Source of the DNA: Methylorubrum extorquens
GTDB lineage: Bacteria; Pseudomonadota; Alphaproteobacteria; Rhizobiales; Beijerinckiaceae
Reading direction: 5' to 3'
NCBI RefSeq assembly: GCF_024169925.1
Contig: NZ_JALJXF010000001.1
Coordinates: forward strand, 3,726,001 to 3,790,000
DNA: 64,000 nt
In this document: piece by piece, positions 20,038 through 28,567 of the stretch
Position numbering within the stretch: the first letter of the stretch is position 1
Layout: every line of letters begins with the position of its first letter
Notes under the pieces: generated by a model
The model's input: the letters and a program-made list of their open reading frames with translations, nothing else
Databases searched by the model: none
Told to the model about the DNA's origin: nothing
Program-made: the position numbers and the translations under genes

Positions 20038-21030
20038 CTACTGCGCGCGTCGTCCGAACGACACCGCATAGGCCTGGACGCGGGCGTCGATCAGCGGATC
20101 GTCCGACACCTCGATGCCGTCGGTGAGTGCGTTCGGCATGAACAGGAGTGCCTTCTCGGCCTCCGCGCTGTCCGCCACCACCTTCGTGACCGTCAGCGTG
20201 CCGAGGTCGAGGGTCTTCCGGCTCTCCGGCCACGGCTTCGTGGCGTCGTTGGTGGGATCACCCGCCTCGGCGAGCTGAGCCAGCACCCGAAACTTCGCCG
20301 GCTCCCTCGCGAGGCGCGGGCCGATCTCGTCCATGAGGTAGTTCGGCCCCTGCTTGGCCGCCTCCTCGGCGGGCAAAATCTCCTCGCCCTGCGCCGGCAC
20401 GAAGCGGAAGCGGAACGGCTGCCGCTTGCCGTCCTTGTCCACGAACACGAAGGCGTTGACGCCGTTATAGGTCTGCCGGGCGAAGCTCGACGGGGTCTTG
20501 GCCGTGGAACCCGCCGTAGCAGCGGCGGGGTGCGTGGCGACGAAGCGTTCCAGTGCGGTCGGCTTCTTCGCGTCCGGCCCGCTCTCAGACACCGCCTTCA
20601 GGAGGTCGCGAAATTCCTCGCCGGTGGCGACCGGGAAATAGGCGAGCGAGTTCACGACAACGTCCATGTCCGCGCCGTCGCTGAGTTTGAACTTGAGCGA
20701 CATGCCGTGCGGATTGGCGTTGGCGGCACCATCCGCGATCGTCGGCACGCCTGTCGCGTCCGAGAAGCGGATCGTCACCGGCACGGCCGGTCCGGCGAAC
20801 AGGGACGCCTTGCTGACCTTCGCCGCCTCGGCGGAGGGGGTGAAGCTGCCCTCGGCGACCACGCCCTTGGCGTGGTTGGCGCGCTTGCCGGCATGCTTGC
20901 CGAACAGGGTGTTCATGACGTCGATCGTCTGCTCGGCCGTCGAGCTGTCCTGCGCTCGGGCCGGAAGCCCGCCGATAAGCGCCAGCGCGACGCCCGCAGC
21001 CAGGGCACGTCCGTATGTTGAGACCAACAT
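20038..21030 (-). CDS. periplasmic catalase-related heme peroxidase (SrpA-like)
   Basis: The 330-residue protein has a signal peptide ending near LPARAQDSS and a minimal catalase fold. The distal His lies in KRANHAKGVVAEGSF, the conserved Asn in FPVATGEEF/VVVNSLAYF, and the proximal heme ligand Tyr in DARVQAYAVSFGRR. Short catalases of this sort mainly act as peroxidases on organic substrates rather than disproportionating H2O2. GAGAGGA precedes the ATG. Upstream is an array of hairpins (21047-21180) that may shape its mRNA or simply be repeats. Confidence 0.88.
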   Translation of the reverse strand: MLVSTYGRALAAGVALALIGGLPARAQDSSTAEQTIDVMNTLFGKHAGKRANHAKGVVAEGSFTPSAEAAKVSKASLFAGPAVPVTIRFSDATGVPTIADGAANANPHGMSLKFKLSDGADMDVVVNSLAYFPVATGEEFRDLLKAVSESGPDAKKPTALERFVATHPAAATAGSTAKTPSSFARQTYNGVNAFVFVDKDGKRQPFRFRFVPAQGEEILPAEEAAKQGPNYLMDEIGPRLAREPAKFRVLAQLAEAGDPTNDATKPWPESRKTLDLGTLTVTKVVADSAEAEKALLFMPNALTDGIEVSDDPLIDARVQAYAVSFGRRAQ

Positions 21031-21046
21031 TCATTCCTCTCATACC

Positions 21047-21180
21047 AAATCCGTTTGATCCCTTCGGGATGGCGGATTCGGATTTCGCTCAAGCGCCGCG
21101 CGGGCTTGCTGATACGGTCCCCGCTTGGATCAAGCGGCAACCGTATCAGGGGGCGCGACATGGGACAGGGGCCGCCCCTG
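21047..21180. repeat. array of three hairpins upstream of the catalase-like gene
   Basis: Three palindromes occur in 134 bp. First, AAATCCG (21047) pairs with CGGATTT (21079), with an inner GATCCC/GGGAT stem. Second, a 39-nt symmetrical structure at 21110-21148 has TGATACGGT paired with ACCGTATCA and CCGCTTG paired with CAAGCGG around GAT. Third, CAGGGG-CCG-CCCCTG is at 21166-21180. No gene is seen here. The layout suggests a mobile or clustered palindromic unit; regulation of the divergent or adjacent genes is possible. Confidence 0.7.
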
Positions 21181-21297
21181 CGAAATGGAACGATTTTAAT
21201 CCGAAGCAAGCTTCGGTGATTTGGCGACGAAAGCGCGTGGTGGTTCGGCAAGCCGCCGGAGCCTCGATGCCGATGGCCCGCTTTGAGGACGAAAGCT

Positions 21298-21885
21298 CTA
21301 ACCCACGATCCCGAGCCCGGCCTCGACGCGAGCGATCCAGGCCCGCAAGGCCGGATAGGGCGTGAGATCGAAACCGCCCTCATGGGCGAGGCGGGTATAG
21401 GCCACGAGCGCCACATCGGCGAGGCTCTAGGCCGAGCCGACGAGGAACGGCCGATCCGCCAGGGCGCCCTCCATCAGGGCGAGCGCGGCGTGACCCCGCT
21501 CGAACAGCTTCGGTTCCAGCTCCGCCTCGTCCCGGCCGAGATAGAGAAGCTGGAAGCGGCGCACGGCGATGGTGGGCTCGTGGCTGTACTGCTCCCAGAA
21601 CAGCCATTGCCGCATCTTCGCCTGCGCGAAGGCATCCGCCGGGATCAGCGCGGAATCGCGGGCGAGATAGCCGATGATCGCGTTCGACTCGGCGAGGCTG
21701 CGCCCGTCCTCCAGCACGAGGGTCGGCACGCGCCCGTCCGGGTTGAGGGCAAGGAAATCGGGCGTGCGCGTCTCACCCTTCAGGATATCGACCTCGCGCC
21801 AGTCCAGGTCGATCCCGAGATGCGCGGCGACCCAGGCCACCTTCAGGCAATTGCCCGACTTGGCGTCGCCGTAGACGGTGAGCAT
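21298..21885 (-). pseudogene. glutathione S-transferase gene interrupted by an in-frame TAG
   Basis: The frame starts MLTVYGDAKSGNCLKVAW, a typical GST thioredoxin-fold N-terminus, with the glutathione-binding VPTLVLEDGRSLAESNAI. After codon 152 (...RPFLVGSA) a TAG at 21427-21429 stops translation. The same frame continues past it as SLADVALVAYTRLAH...YPALRAWIARVEAG for 42 codons to a proper stop at 21298. Homologues have Tyr between VGSA/VGDR and SLAD, so one C-to-G change (TAC to TAG) explains the break. The gene otherwise looks undecayed, so the mutation is recent, or a sequencing error. A 152-residue truncated product would lack the C-terminal helices. Confidence 0.88.
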
Positions 21886-21923
21886 GAGAACCTCTTCTGT
21901 CCCGCTTGCGGCCGAGGGGTGCC

Positions 21924-22586
21924 TCACCCGGCCCCGCCGCGCGTCCGGGCCGCGACGCGTGCCGGAGCACGCAGCACGACCCATTCGAAACCGTCCTGCC
22001 GCGCCACCGCAAGCCGTTCGGGTGAGTCATCCTCGTCCGCTGTCAGCATCTCGAAGGCGGTGACACCCGCTGCCGCCGCGGCAAGGCGAATGAGGCTGTG
22101 GGCCTGGGCGAGCGGGGCCGCCTCTCGCAGACCTGCCGCAAGCGTCGTCCCGTCGAGGCCGAGGCCGGCAAGCCGCGGGCTCGCTCCGGCAAAGCTGCGG
22201 GCGTCGAGCACGCCGAGGGGATGGGCGATCGCGGCGAGGATCACCGTTGCCCCGTCGGGCAGGCCGGCCTGCGCTTCGCAGACGGCGAGCCGGCCCCCGA
22301 GGGCGGCGACATCCCGGCCGGAGCGCGCATCGCGCAGCAGCACGCCGTCCGGCCCTTGCGCCATGAGCGCATCGAGGCCGGACGCGTCGGGGCCGTCGAG
22401 AGCGGCGTAGAGCGTCAGACTCGGCCGGTGCGCCCGCAGAGCCGCCACGAGCCGTGGCGGAAGCGCAGCCTCGAACACCAGGGCGTCGGCGCCCGCCGCC
22501 AGAGCCGCATCGGCCGACGCCGCATCCACGATGGTGACGGCGCGGCGCAGCGCATCAGGCTCAAGGCGAGGAGAGGCGGGGGTCAT
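21924..22586 (-). CDS. CitE/HpcH-like TIM-barrel protein, possibly degenerate
   Basis: The 220-residue protein shows the alternating pattern of HpcH/HpaI-CitE aldolases: [98 protein letters not shown]. It is shorter than CitE enzymes (about 280-300 residues), and I do not see the metal-binding Glu/Asp pair in its usual context. It may be a divergent or non-catalytic family member. It ends 38 bp before the GST pseudogene on the same strand. Function is not assignable. Confidence 0.65.
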   Translation of the reverse strand: MTPASPRLEPDALRRAVTIVDAASADAALAAGADALVFEAALPPRLVAALRAHRPSLTLYAALDGPDASGLDALMAQGPDGVLLRDARSGRDVAALGGRLAVCEAQAGLPDGATVILAAIAHPLGVLDARSFAGASPRLAGLGLDGTTLAAGLREAAPLAQAHSLIRLAAAAAGVTAFEMLTADEDDSPERLAVARQDGFEWVVLRAPARVAARTRGGAG

Positions 22587-22763
22587 GCGGCCTTCAAGGG
22601 ATCGGGGCGGATTCGGCCGGCGCCTCTCCGCTCAAGCCGGCGGAAAACCTACGCTTTCTCGCAAAGCGACGCGTCGGAAGCCGCCATATTCAAGCTTCCT
22701 TTACCATAGGTGCAGGAATGTCAGGGCTCGCGGGGCCGAGTGACGGTCCCGGCGGGACACGTC

Positions 22764-23870
22764 ATGTTCCTGTTCACCAATGCTCCCACCGCCACCCGCG
22801 AGACCGCCGCCCCGGCGCGGGCCGCCGCGGCGAGCGGCGAGGTCGTCGATGCGATCCGCGAGGGCGCGCAAACGAGCGGCGTAGGCTTCGACTACCTGCT
22901 CGCCACGGCCCAGCGCGAATCGAGCCTCAACCCCTCAGCCAAGGCGAGCACCTCCACGGCGACCGGCCTGTTCCAGTTCATCGAGCAGACCTGGCTCGGC
23001 GTCATGAAGAATGCCGGGCCCAAGCTCGGCCTCTCCTCCTACGCCGATGCCATCACCGCCGGCACGGATGGCCGCTACACCGTGGCGGATCCGGCGGCGC
23101 GGCAGGCGATCCTCGATCTGCGCCGCGATCCCAAAGTCTCGGCGGCGATGGCGGGCGCGCTGACGCAGCGCAACGGCGAAGCGCTGAGCACGGCGCTCGG
23201 GCGCGAGCCGAATGCGGGCGATCTCTATGCCGCCCATGTCCTCGGGGCGAAGGGCGCGAGCGCCCTGATCGCGTCGGCGCAGGCGAACCCGTCGCGGCCC
23301 GCCGCCCTCGACATGCCGGAGGCGGCCGCCGCCAACCGCAGCCTGTTCTACGACCGCGCCGGGCGCCCGCGCAGCGCCTCCGAACTCTACGGCCTGTTGA
23401 GCCAAACGACGTCCGGCGTGGCGACCCCGGTCGCGACCGCCGCGGCCGAGGCGAACCCGCCGACCGCCTACGCCTCGCTGGAAGGCGGCCTGCGCTCGCT
23501 GTTCCAGACCGACCGGCGCCAGGGCGCGGTTTCGGAAGGGGTGGCCAAGCTCTGGCAGAACCGCGCCGCTGCCAGCAGCGCGGACCGCACCGGCCCGACT
23601 TACTTTCCGCGCTCCGATGCCTGGAACGAGACCGAGAGCACGACCACTCCGAGCGCCGCCACGAGCATTGGCACGGCCGTGGCGGAAACTGCGGCAGCCT
23701 CGGAGCCCATCGTCGTGCCGCTTCCCCCGCGCCGGCCCGCCGGACTGACGGCAATGGCTGCCACGACCACCACCTTCATGGCCGGCCCGACGACGGACCG
23801 GCCGACCGCCACGCAAGCGAAAAATTCGCTGTTCGATCCCTCCGCCTTCCGGCTCAGGAGCGGCTCATGA
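22764..23870 (+). CDS. SLT-domain lytic transglycosylase
   Basis: The 368-residue protein has a goose-type/SLT lysozyme domain at about residues 30-120: AQRESSLNPSAKAST with catalytic Glu52, followed by TATGLFQFIEQTWLGV. It would cleave peptidoglycan between MurNAc and GlcNAc. No signal peptide is obvious at the chosen start (MFLFTNAP), so export may be through another route, as for flagellar muramidases; an upstream start at 22710 is possible. The C-terminal half is long, Ala/Thr-rich and probably disordered. The stop overlaps the next gene by ATGA. Confidence 0.82.
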   Translation: MFLFTNAPTATRETAAPARAAAASGEVVDAIREGAQTSGVGFDYLLATAQRESSLNPSAKASTSTATGLFQFIEQTWLGVMKNAGPKLGLSSYADAITAGTDGRYTVADPAARQAILDLRRDPKVSAAMAGALTQRNGEALSTALGREPNAGDLYAAHVLGAKGASALIASAQANPSRPAALDMPEAAAANRSLFYDRAGRPRSASELYGLLSQTTSGVATPVATAAAEANPPTAYASLEGGLRSLFQTDRRQGAVSEGVAKLWQNRAAASSADRTGPTYFPRSDAWNETESTTTPSAATSIGTAVAETAAASEPIVVPLPPRRPAGLTAMAATTTTFMAGPTTDRPTATQAKNSLFDPSAFRLRSGS

Positions 23871-25504
23871 TCCTCCGCCAGTTCCTCACCCTCACCCAGA
23901 ACGCATCCCCCGAGCGGCGCGCCGAGGCCGCGGGCGCGCTGACGCGCAGCTACCTCCAGGGTACGCTGGGGCCGGAGGCAGCCTGGGAGGCCAAGACCGC
24001 CCTGCTCGCCCTGCTCGACGACCCCGCCGCGGCGGTGCGCCGGGCGCTGGCGCAAGCCTGCGCCGACTCGGATCAGGCACCGCGCCCTCTGATCGTGGCA
24101 TTGGCCTCCGACCAGCCGGACATCGCCTGCCTCGTGCTGGCGCGCTCGCCCGTGCTGATGGATGCCGACCTCGTCGATTGCGTCGCCATGGGCTGCGAGG
24201 AAACCCGCACCGCCGTGGCCGGGCGAGCCGACCTGTCGAAGCCGGTGGCCGCGGCGCTGGCGGAGGTGGGCGACGCTCCCTCGCTCATCGCCCTGGCAAA
24301 CAACCCCTTCGCCGCGATCGGCACCGCCGCGCTGCTGCGGATGGTCGAGCGGCACGGCGACGACGCGGCCCTGCGCCAAGCCCTGCTCGCACGCACCGAT
24401 CTCGCCATCGAGGTGCGCCACGCCATCGTCACCCTGATCGCCGAGCAGCTCTCGCGCTTCGGCCAGGATGCCGGCTGGATCAGCTCCGAGCGCGGCGCCC
24501 GCACCGCCCGCGAGGCCCGCGACGCCGCCGCCCTCGCGCTGAGCGACGAGGCCGGGGAAGCGGGCCTCGCCCGGCTCGTCGCGCATCTGCGGGTGCAGGA
24601 ACAGCTGACCGCCGGGCTGATGCTGCGGGCGGTTCTCTCCCTGCGCCTGCCCTTCGCGGAGATGGCGCTGGCCGAGTTGAGCGGACTGAGCCGCGCCCGC
24701 GTCGCCGGGCTGATGCGCGAGCCGCACGGGGCGGGCTTTTCCGCCCTGCACCGCCGCGCCGGATTGCCCGACCTGCTGCTGCCGGCGGTGCGCGCGGCGC
24801 TGACCGTGTGGCGCGATTCCAACGACGGCCGCAACGGCATCGACGGGCCGCGCCTCGCCCGTTCGATGATCGAGGCGGCGCTGACCGCCTGCGAGACTCT
24901 GCCCTTCGCAGAGGCCCGCGGCCTGATGGCGCTGCTCGCCCGCTTCGAGGCCGAGGCCGCCCGTGACGAGGCCCGCATTCTCGCACACGAACAGGCCGAG
25001 GCGCAGGCGAAGGAAACGGGCGGAGCCGCCATCCTGCTCACCGCACCGGTGCCGGTGGACGTCGTCGTCGCGAGGGCGCCGTCCGAGATCCTCGTCCTGT
25101 CCCCGGCCTCCGCCGCGCCGGAGCCGAACATGCCCGACGCCTCCACCGCGTGGCCGCTGGCACCGCGGCCGGAAGACCGGATCGGCGCAGCAGTGGTCTC
25201 GGCCGGGCCGGACGCGGCGATCGTGCCGGATTCGGCCGAGATCGTGCTTGCCGGCCTCGCCGACGCGATCATCGCGCAGTTCATGGCCGACCGTGCCGCG
25301 GCATCAGCACCGATCGTGGCGCGCTCGCCGGAGCCGCTGCTCGAAGTCGTTCCGGACATCGTGCCCGAAACCATCCCGGAGATCTCGGTCGAGCCGAAGC
25401 GCATCGCACGCCCGCGCGCGATCGCCGTCGCGGTGGCCGCGGGCATGATCCCGGAGCACCTGATCCTCAGCTACCGCGCGGACCGGGAGCGCCTCGCGGC
25501 GTAA
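23867..25504 (+). CDS. DUF2336 protein with HEAT-like helical repeats
   Basis: The 545-residue protein starts MILRQFLTLTQNASPERR, with AGGAG before an ATGA overlap with the transglycosylase gene. The N-terminal 350 residues are helical repeats of HEAT type (LLALLDDPAAAVRRALAQACAD, LVLARSPVLMDADLVD, LVAHLRVQEQLTAGLMLRAVL), as in the DUF2336 family of alphaproteobacteria. A long Ala/Pro-rich linker leads to a basic end, EPKRIARPRAIAVAVAAGMIPEHLILSYR. The coupling to a muramidase hints at an envelope or motility role, by context only. Confidence 0.78.
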   Translation: MILRQFLTLTQNASPERRAEAAGALTRSYLQGTLGPEAAWEAKTALLALLDDPAAAVRRALAQACADSDQAPRPLIVALASDQPDIACLVLARSPVLMDADLVDCVAMGCEETRTAVAGRADLSKPVAAALAEVGDAPSLIALANNPFAAIGTAALLRMVERHGDDAALRQALLARTDLAIEVRHAIVTLIAEQLSRFGQDAGWISSERGARTAREARDAAALALSDEAGEAGLARLVAHLRVQEQLTAGLMLRAVLSLRLPFAEMALAELSGLSRARVAGLMREPHGAGFSALHRRAGLPDLLLPAVRAALTVWRDSNDGRNGIDGPRLARSMIEAALTACETLPFAEARGLMALLARFEAEAARDEARILAHEQAEAQAKETGGAAILLTAPVPVDVVVARAPSEILVLSPASAAPEPNMPDASTAWPLAPRPEDRIGAAVVSAGPDAAIVPDSAEIVLAGLADAIIAQFMADRAAASAPIVARSPEPLLEVVPDIVPETIPEISVEPKRIARPRAIAVAVAAGMIPEHLILSYRADRERLAA

Positions 25505-25789
25505 AACGGCACTGGTGCGGAGACAGCTTGCCCCCGCCTCGGCCGGCGTCCAGGCCCGCATCGCCTGCGGCCCGACGATGTCGAGCGACTCGAGGAAACC
25601 GCTGCGGCGACCATCATCGCTGCGGACCCGGCGCGAGGGGCGCAGCGGCACCCGTGACAAGTTGCGGGCGCAGGCCACGTCGAGCGCGATGGCACCGGCC
25701 AGCGCCATGAACGCGTTCATCGCGTTGCCCCCGCGGGTTGGCCTCTTCCAGGGCCGGCAGCACCGTGGCGATGGAGCCAGGATTTCGTT
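25505..25789. other. non-coding gap, possible gene remnant
   Basis: These 285 bp lie between the convergent DUF2336 and UdgX genes. On the minus strand, from 25720, a frame begins MNAFMALAGAIALDVACARNLSRVPLRPSRR, which looks like the end of a membrane-associated protein segment. It then degrades into sequence without recognisable family features and runs into DUF2336 antisense. I treat it as a possible remnant, not a gene. Confidence 0.35.
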
Positions 25790-27244
25790 TCATGCCGCCA
25801 GGGCGTTGGCCCGCCGCAGATCATCTACGAAAGCTTGATAGGCCGCCGACTTCGCCGCCTCGTCGGGCAGGCGTAGCAGGTAGGAGGGGTGGACCGTGAT
25901 GAAGCCCGCGAACGGCCGCCCGAAATCGGCGGGGCCGCGGGCGCGGGTGACCGGGATTGGCTTGCCCGTCAGCGACAGCACCGCGGTGGCCCCCAGCGCC
26001 ACGACGAGTTTGGGGGCAACAAACTCGAGTTCCCTCTCGAGCCACCAGCGGTAATGGCTCACCTCGCCCGCCGTCGGCTTCTCGTGGATGCGGCGTTTGC
26101 CGCGCAGATTGAATTTGAAGTGCTTGACCGCATTCGTGAGGTAGGCCTCACGCCGGTCGATCCCCGCCTCTTCGAGCGCGCGGGAGAGAAGCTGCCCCGC
26201 CGGGCCGACGAAGGGCCGGCCCTGGCGATCCTCCTGATCACCCGGCTGCTCGCCGACGAAGGCGATCCGGGCGCCGACCGGTCCTTCGCCGAGCACGGCC
26301 TGGGTGGCGCCGGGCACAAGCGGTTCGGAGCGAGTGATGATCGCGTTGAGGGCTTCCAGCGAGTCCGGTTCGTCCTGGGCCATCTTCGCCACGGCGCGGA
26401 CGGGGTCACGCTTGACCGGCATCGTCGGCGCCTTCTCGATCATCGCCTGCGCACGGGCGCTCGCGGCCCGGACGAGGGCGGGAATCGCCGCCGTCTCCGG
26501 CATGTTCCGCCAGTACTTGCGGGGCATCTCGGCGCGCATGGCATCGAGGTTGAGCCGGGCCGGATTGAACGTGCTCTCGTAATAGTCGCGCCAGCCGGCC
26601 TCGAAGCCGTCGCCCTCCGGCACGTCCTCACGGCGGCCGGGCGGGCCGAAGCGGAGCGAACCGTCCCAGTGGGCCGAGCCCTCCGGCGTCAGGATCGACC
26701 ATGTCAGCGCGCGGAAGCGATCGACGAAGAAGGGTGCGGCGGCTTCCAGGATGTGATGGTCGGGCTCGAACCACGCGACGAAGCGCTCGGCCCCCTCCCC
26801 CGGCATCCGCCGAAAGCGCAGGAAGGCGTGCATCTTGTGCAGGTCGCGCCCGATCGCCTTTCGCATCCGGTGCAGCCGGTGGACGAGCGGATCGCTCAGG
26901 ACCTCCATCAGTGCCCGCTCACCGTGCAGGACGCGCCAGAGCAGGGCGTAGAGCAAGCCGTAACGCTCGGGGTCGCGGTGGGGCACCACCATCGGGATCA
27001 GTTCGGTCACCGCGCGGGGGAGCCGCAGCGGCAGGCCGTCCACGGGGGCGGTCTCGGCGCCGAACAGGCTCGGGGCTTCACTCTGCCAGGCGGTGTTTTC
27101 AGGCGGTATCTCGGCCGCGATCAAGCGGCGAGCCGCCGCGCGAAAGCCTGAAAGATCCGCACCGGGGGCGAGGCTGACGACGTGAATGCCGCCGAAATCC
27201 CCTGCCCGCTCCGTGAGGGGAAGGTCACGCGACGGCTTGCCCAT
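25790..27244 (-). CDS. UdgX-family uracil-DNA-binding protein fused to an N-terminal DUF4130-type domain
   Basis: The 484-residue protein has two parts. Residues 1-270 match the TIGR03915/DUF4130 type found beside DNA-repair radical SAM proteins (MHAFLRFRRM, FEPDHHILEAAAPFFVDRF). Residues 290-484 are a family-4-like uracil glycosylase of the UdgX group, with GEQPGDQED at 331-339, the loop KRRIHEKPT at 383-391 and a late HPSYLLR. In UdgX the loop His (here His387) forms a covalent bond with the DNA sugar after uracil excision. Unusually the whole protein has no cysteine, so the four Cys ligands of the usual 4Fe-4S cluster are missing. Start overlaps the upstream stop by 1 bp. Confidence 0.9.
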   Translation of the reverse strand: MGKPSRDLPLTERAGDFGGIHVVSLAPGADLSGFRAAARRLIAAEIPPENTAWQSEAPSLFGAETAPVDGLPLRLPRAVTELIPMVVPHRDPERYGLLYALLWRVLHGERALMEVLSDPLVHRLHRMRKAIGRDLHKMHAFLRFRRMPGEGAERFVAWFEPDHHILEAAAPFFVDRFRALTWSILTPEGSAHWDGSLRFGPPGRREDVPEGDGFEAGWRDYYESTFNPARLNLDAMRAEMPRKYWRNMPETAAIPALVRAASARAQAMIEKAPTMPVKRDPVRAVAKMAQDEPDSLEALNAIITRSEPLVPGATQAVLGEGPVGARIAFVGEQPGDQEDRQGRPFVGPAGQLLSRALEEAGIDRREAYLTNAVKHFKFNLRGKRRIHEKPTAGEVSHYRWWLERELEFVAPKLVVALGATAVLSLTGKPIPVTRARGPADFGRPFAGFITVHPSYLLRLPDEAAKSAAYQAFVDDLRRANALAA

Positions 27245-28455
27245 CAGAACAGGCTCAACTGCTCGGCAGGCTCGGCGAGCTTCGCTCGCAGATCGAGCCG
27301 GTCGGTCAGTGTCGTCGGCCGGAAATCCTCGGCGATGAGGAAGGGCCGCGCCCGCTTCAGCCCCGAACTCAGGCGGGCCACGTCGTCGAGGCGCAGGCGG
27401 CCGTGGCGGCGGGCCTTGATGATGGCATCGACCGCCCGCGCCCCGATCCCCGGCACCCGCAGCAGCATCTCCCGGTCGGCGCGGTTCACATCGACGGGAA
27501 AGCGGTGGCGGTTCTTCAGCGCCCAGGCGAGCTTGGGGTCGATGTCGAGGGCGAGCATGCCGTCCTCAGACGCTCCGGCCACGTCGTCGGCGGAGAACTC
27601 GTAGTACCGGATCAGCCAATCGGCCTGATACAGCCGGTGCTCGCGCCGCAGGGGCGGCGCCTGCGGCGGAAGGGCGGCGGAGGCGTCGGGGATCGGGCTG
27701 AAGGCCGAGTAGTAGACGCGCTTGAGCCCGTAGGTGCCGTAGAGCAAAGCGGATTTGCGGATCATCGCCTCGTCGGTGGTGGCGTCCGCCCCGACGATCA
27801 CCTGCGTCGATTGCCCGGCCGGCGAGAAGCGGCGGCGCTCCTCCTTGGCCTCGATGATGCGCTCGCCGATCTGGCCCATCGCGCTTTCGATCGCCGCGCC
27901 GTCCTTCTCCGGGGCGAGTCGGTTCAGGCTCTCTTCCGTCGGCAGTTCGAGGTTGATCGAGAGCCGGTCGGCGTAGAGCCCCGCCTCCTCGATCAGCCAG
28001 GGGCTCGCCTCGGGGATCGACTTCAGATGGATGTAGCCGCGAAATCCGTGCTCGCGCCGGAGCTTCTTGGCGACGCGGGTCAGCATCTCCATCGTATAAT
28101 CGGGCGAGCGGATGATGCCCGACGAGAGGAACAATCCCTCGATGTAGTTGCGCTTGTAGAACTCGATCGTGAGCGTCACGACCTCCTCGACCGAGAAGCG
28201 CGCGCGGGCGACGTTCGAGGAGCGCCGGTTCACGCAGTAGACGCAGTCGAACAGGCAATAATTCGTCAGCAGAATCTTCAGCAGCGAAACGCAACGCCCG
28301 TCCGGCGTGTAGGCGTGGCAGATGCCCGCCCCGGTGGTCGAGCCGAGTTCCCCCGCGCCGGCCTTGCGCTTCGGGGCGCCCGACGAGGAACAGGAGGCGT
28401 CGTATTTGGCGGCATCCGCGAGGATGCGCAGCTTGCGCGCGAGCTTGTCGTCCAT
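27244..28455 (-). CDS. putative DNA modification/repair radical SAM protein with HhH domain
   Basis: The 403-residue protein starts MDDKLARKLRILADAAKYDASCSSSG, typical of the TIGR03916 group. The cluster motif CxxxCxxC (NYCLFDCVYC) is at residues 67-74. A helix-hairpin-helix DNA-binding segment, LLRVPGIGARAVDAIIKA, lies near the C-terminus. It likely performs radical chemistry on nucleic acid; the substrate is unknown. In-frame starts at 28500 and 28512 (GTG) are possible. Its TGATG junction with the UdgX gene gives tight translational coupling, in line with the conserved pairing of these two families. Confidence 0.9.
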   Translation of the reverse strand: MDDKLARKLRILADAAKYDASCSSSGAPKRKAGAGELGSTTGAGICHAYTPDGRCVSLLKILLTNYCLFDCVYCVNRRSSNVARARFSVEEVVTLTIEFYKRNYIEGLFLSSGIIRSPDYTMEMLTRVAKKLRREHGFRGYIHLKSIPEASPWLIEEAGLYADRLSINLELPTEESLNRLAPEKDGAAIESAMGQIGERIIEAKEERRRFSPAGQSTQVIVGADATTDEAMIRKSALLYGTYGLKRVYYSAFSPIPDASAALPPQAPPLRREHRLYQADWLIRYYEFSADDVAGASEDGMLALDIDPKLAWALKNRHRFPVDVNRADREMLLRVPGIGARAVDAIIKARRHGRLRLDDVARLSSGLKRARPFLIAEDFRPTTLTDRLDLRAKLAEPAEQLSLF

Positions 28456-28567
28456 CGAACGGAAGATGAACGTGCGGGCGCCCGGATCAATGTGGCGCAT
28501 TGGCCTGCGCACCGGAAAAGTGCCCTCCCGCCGCGCAAACGCGGCGCGACGGAAGGGCCGGGACGCG

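Noticed and set aside
21427..21429. Amber codon in the GST gene read as pyrrolysine or another recoding
   Set aside because: GSTs have Tyr here, no pyrrolysine genes are seen, and a single TAC-to-TAG change is simpler.
22718..25504. One long 928-codon reading frame covering the transglycosylase and DUF2336 genes
   Set aside because: Its first 380 codons are an off-frame reading of the transglycosylase; the true DUF2336 start is the ATG at 23867 with AGGAG and an ATGA overlap.
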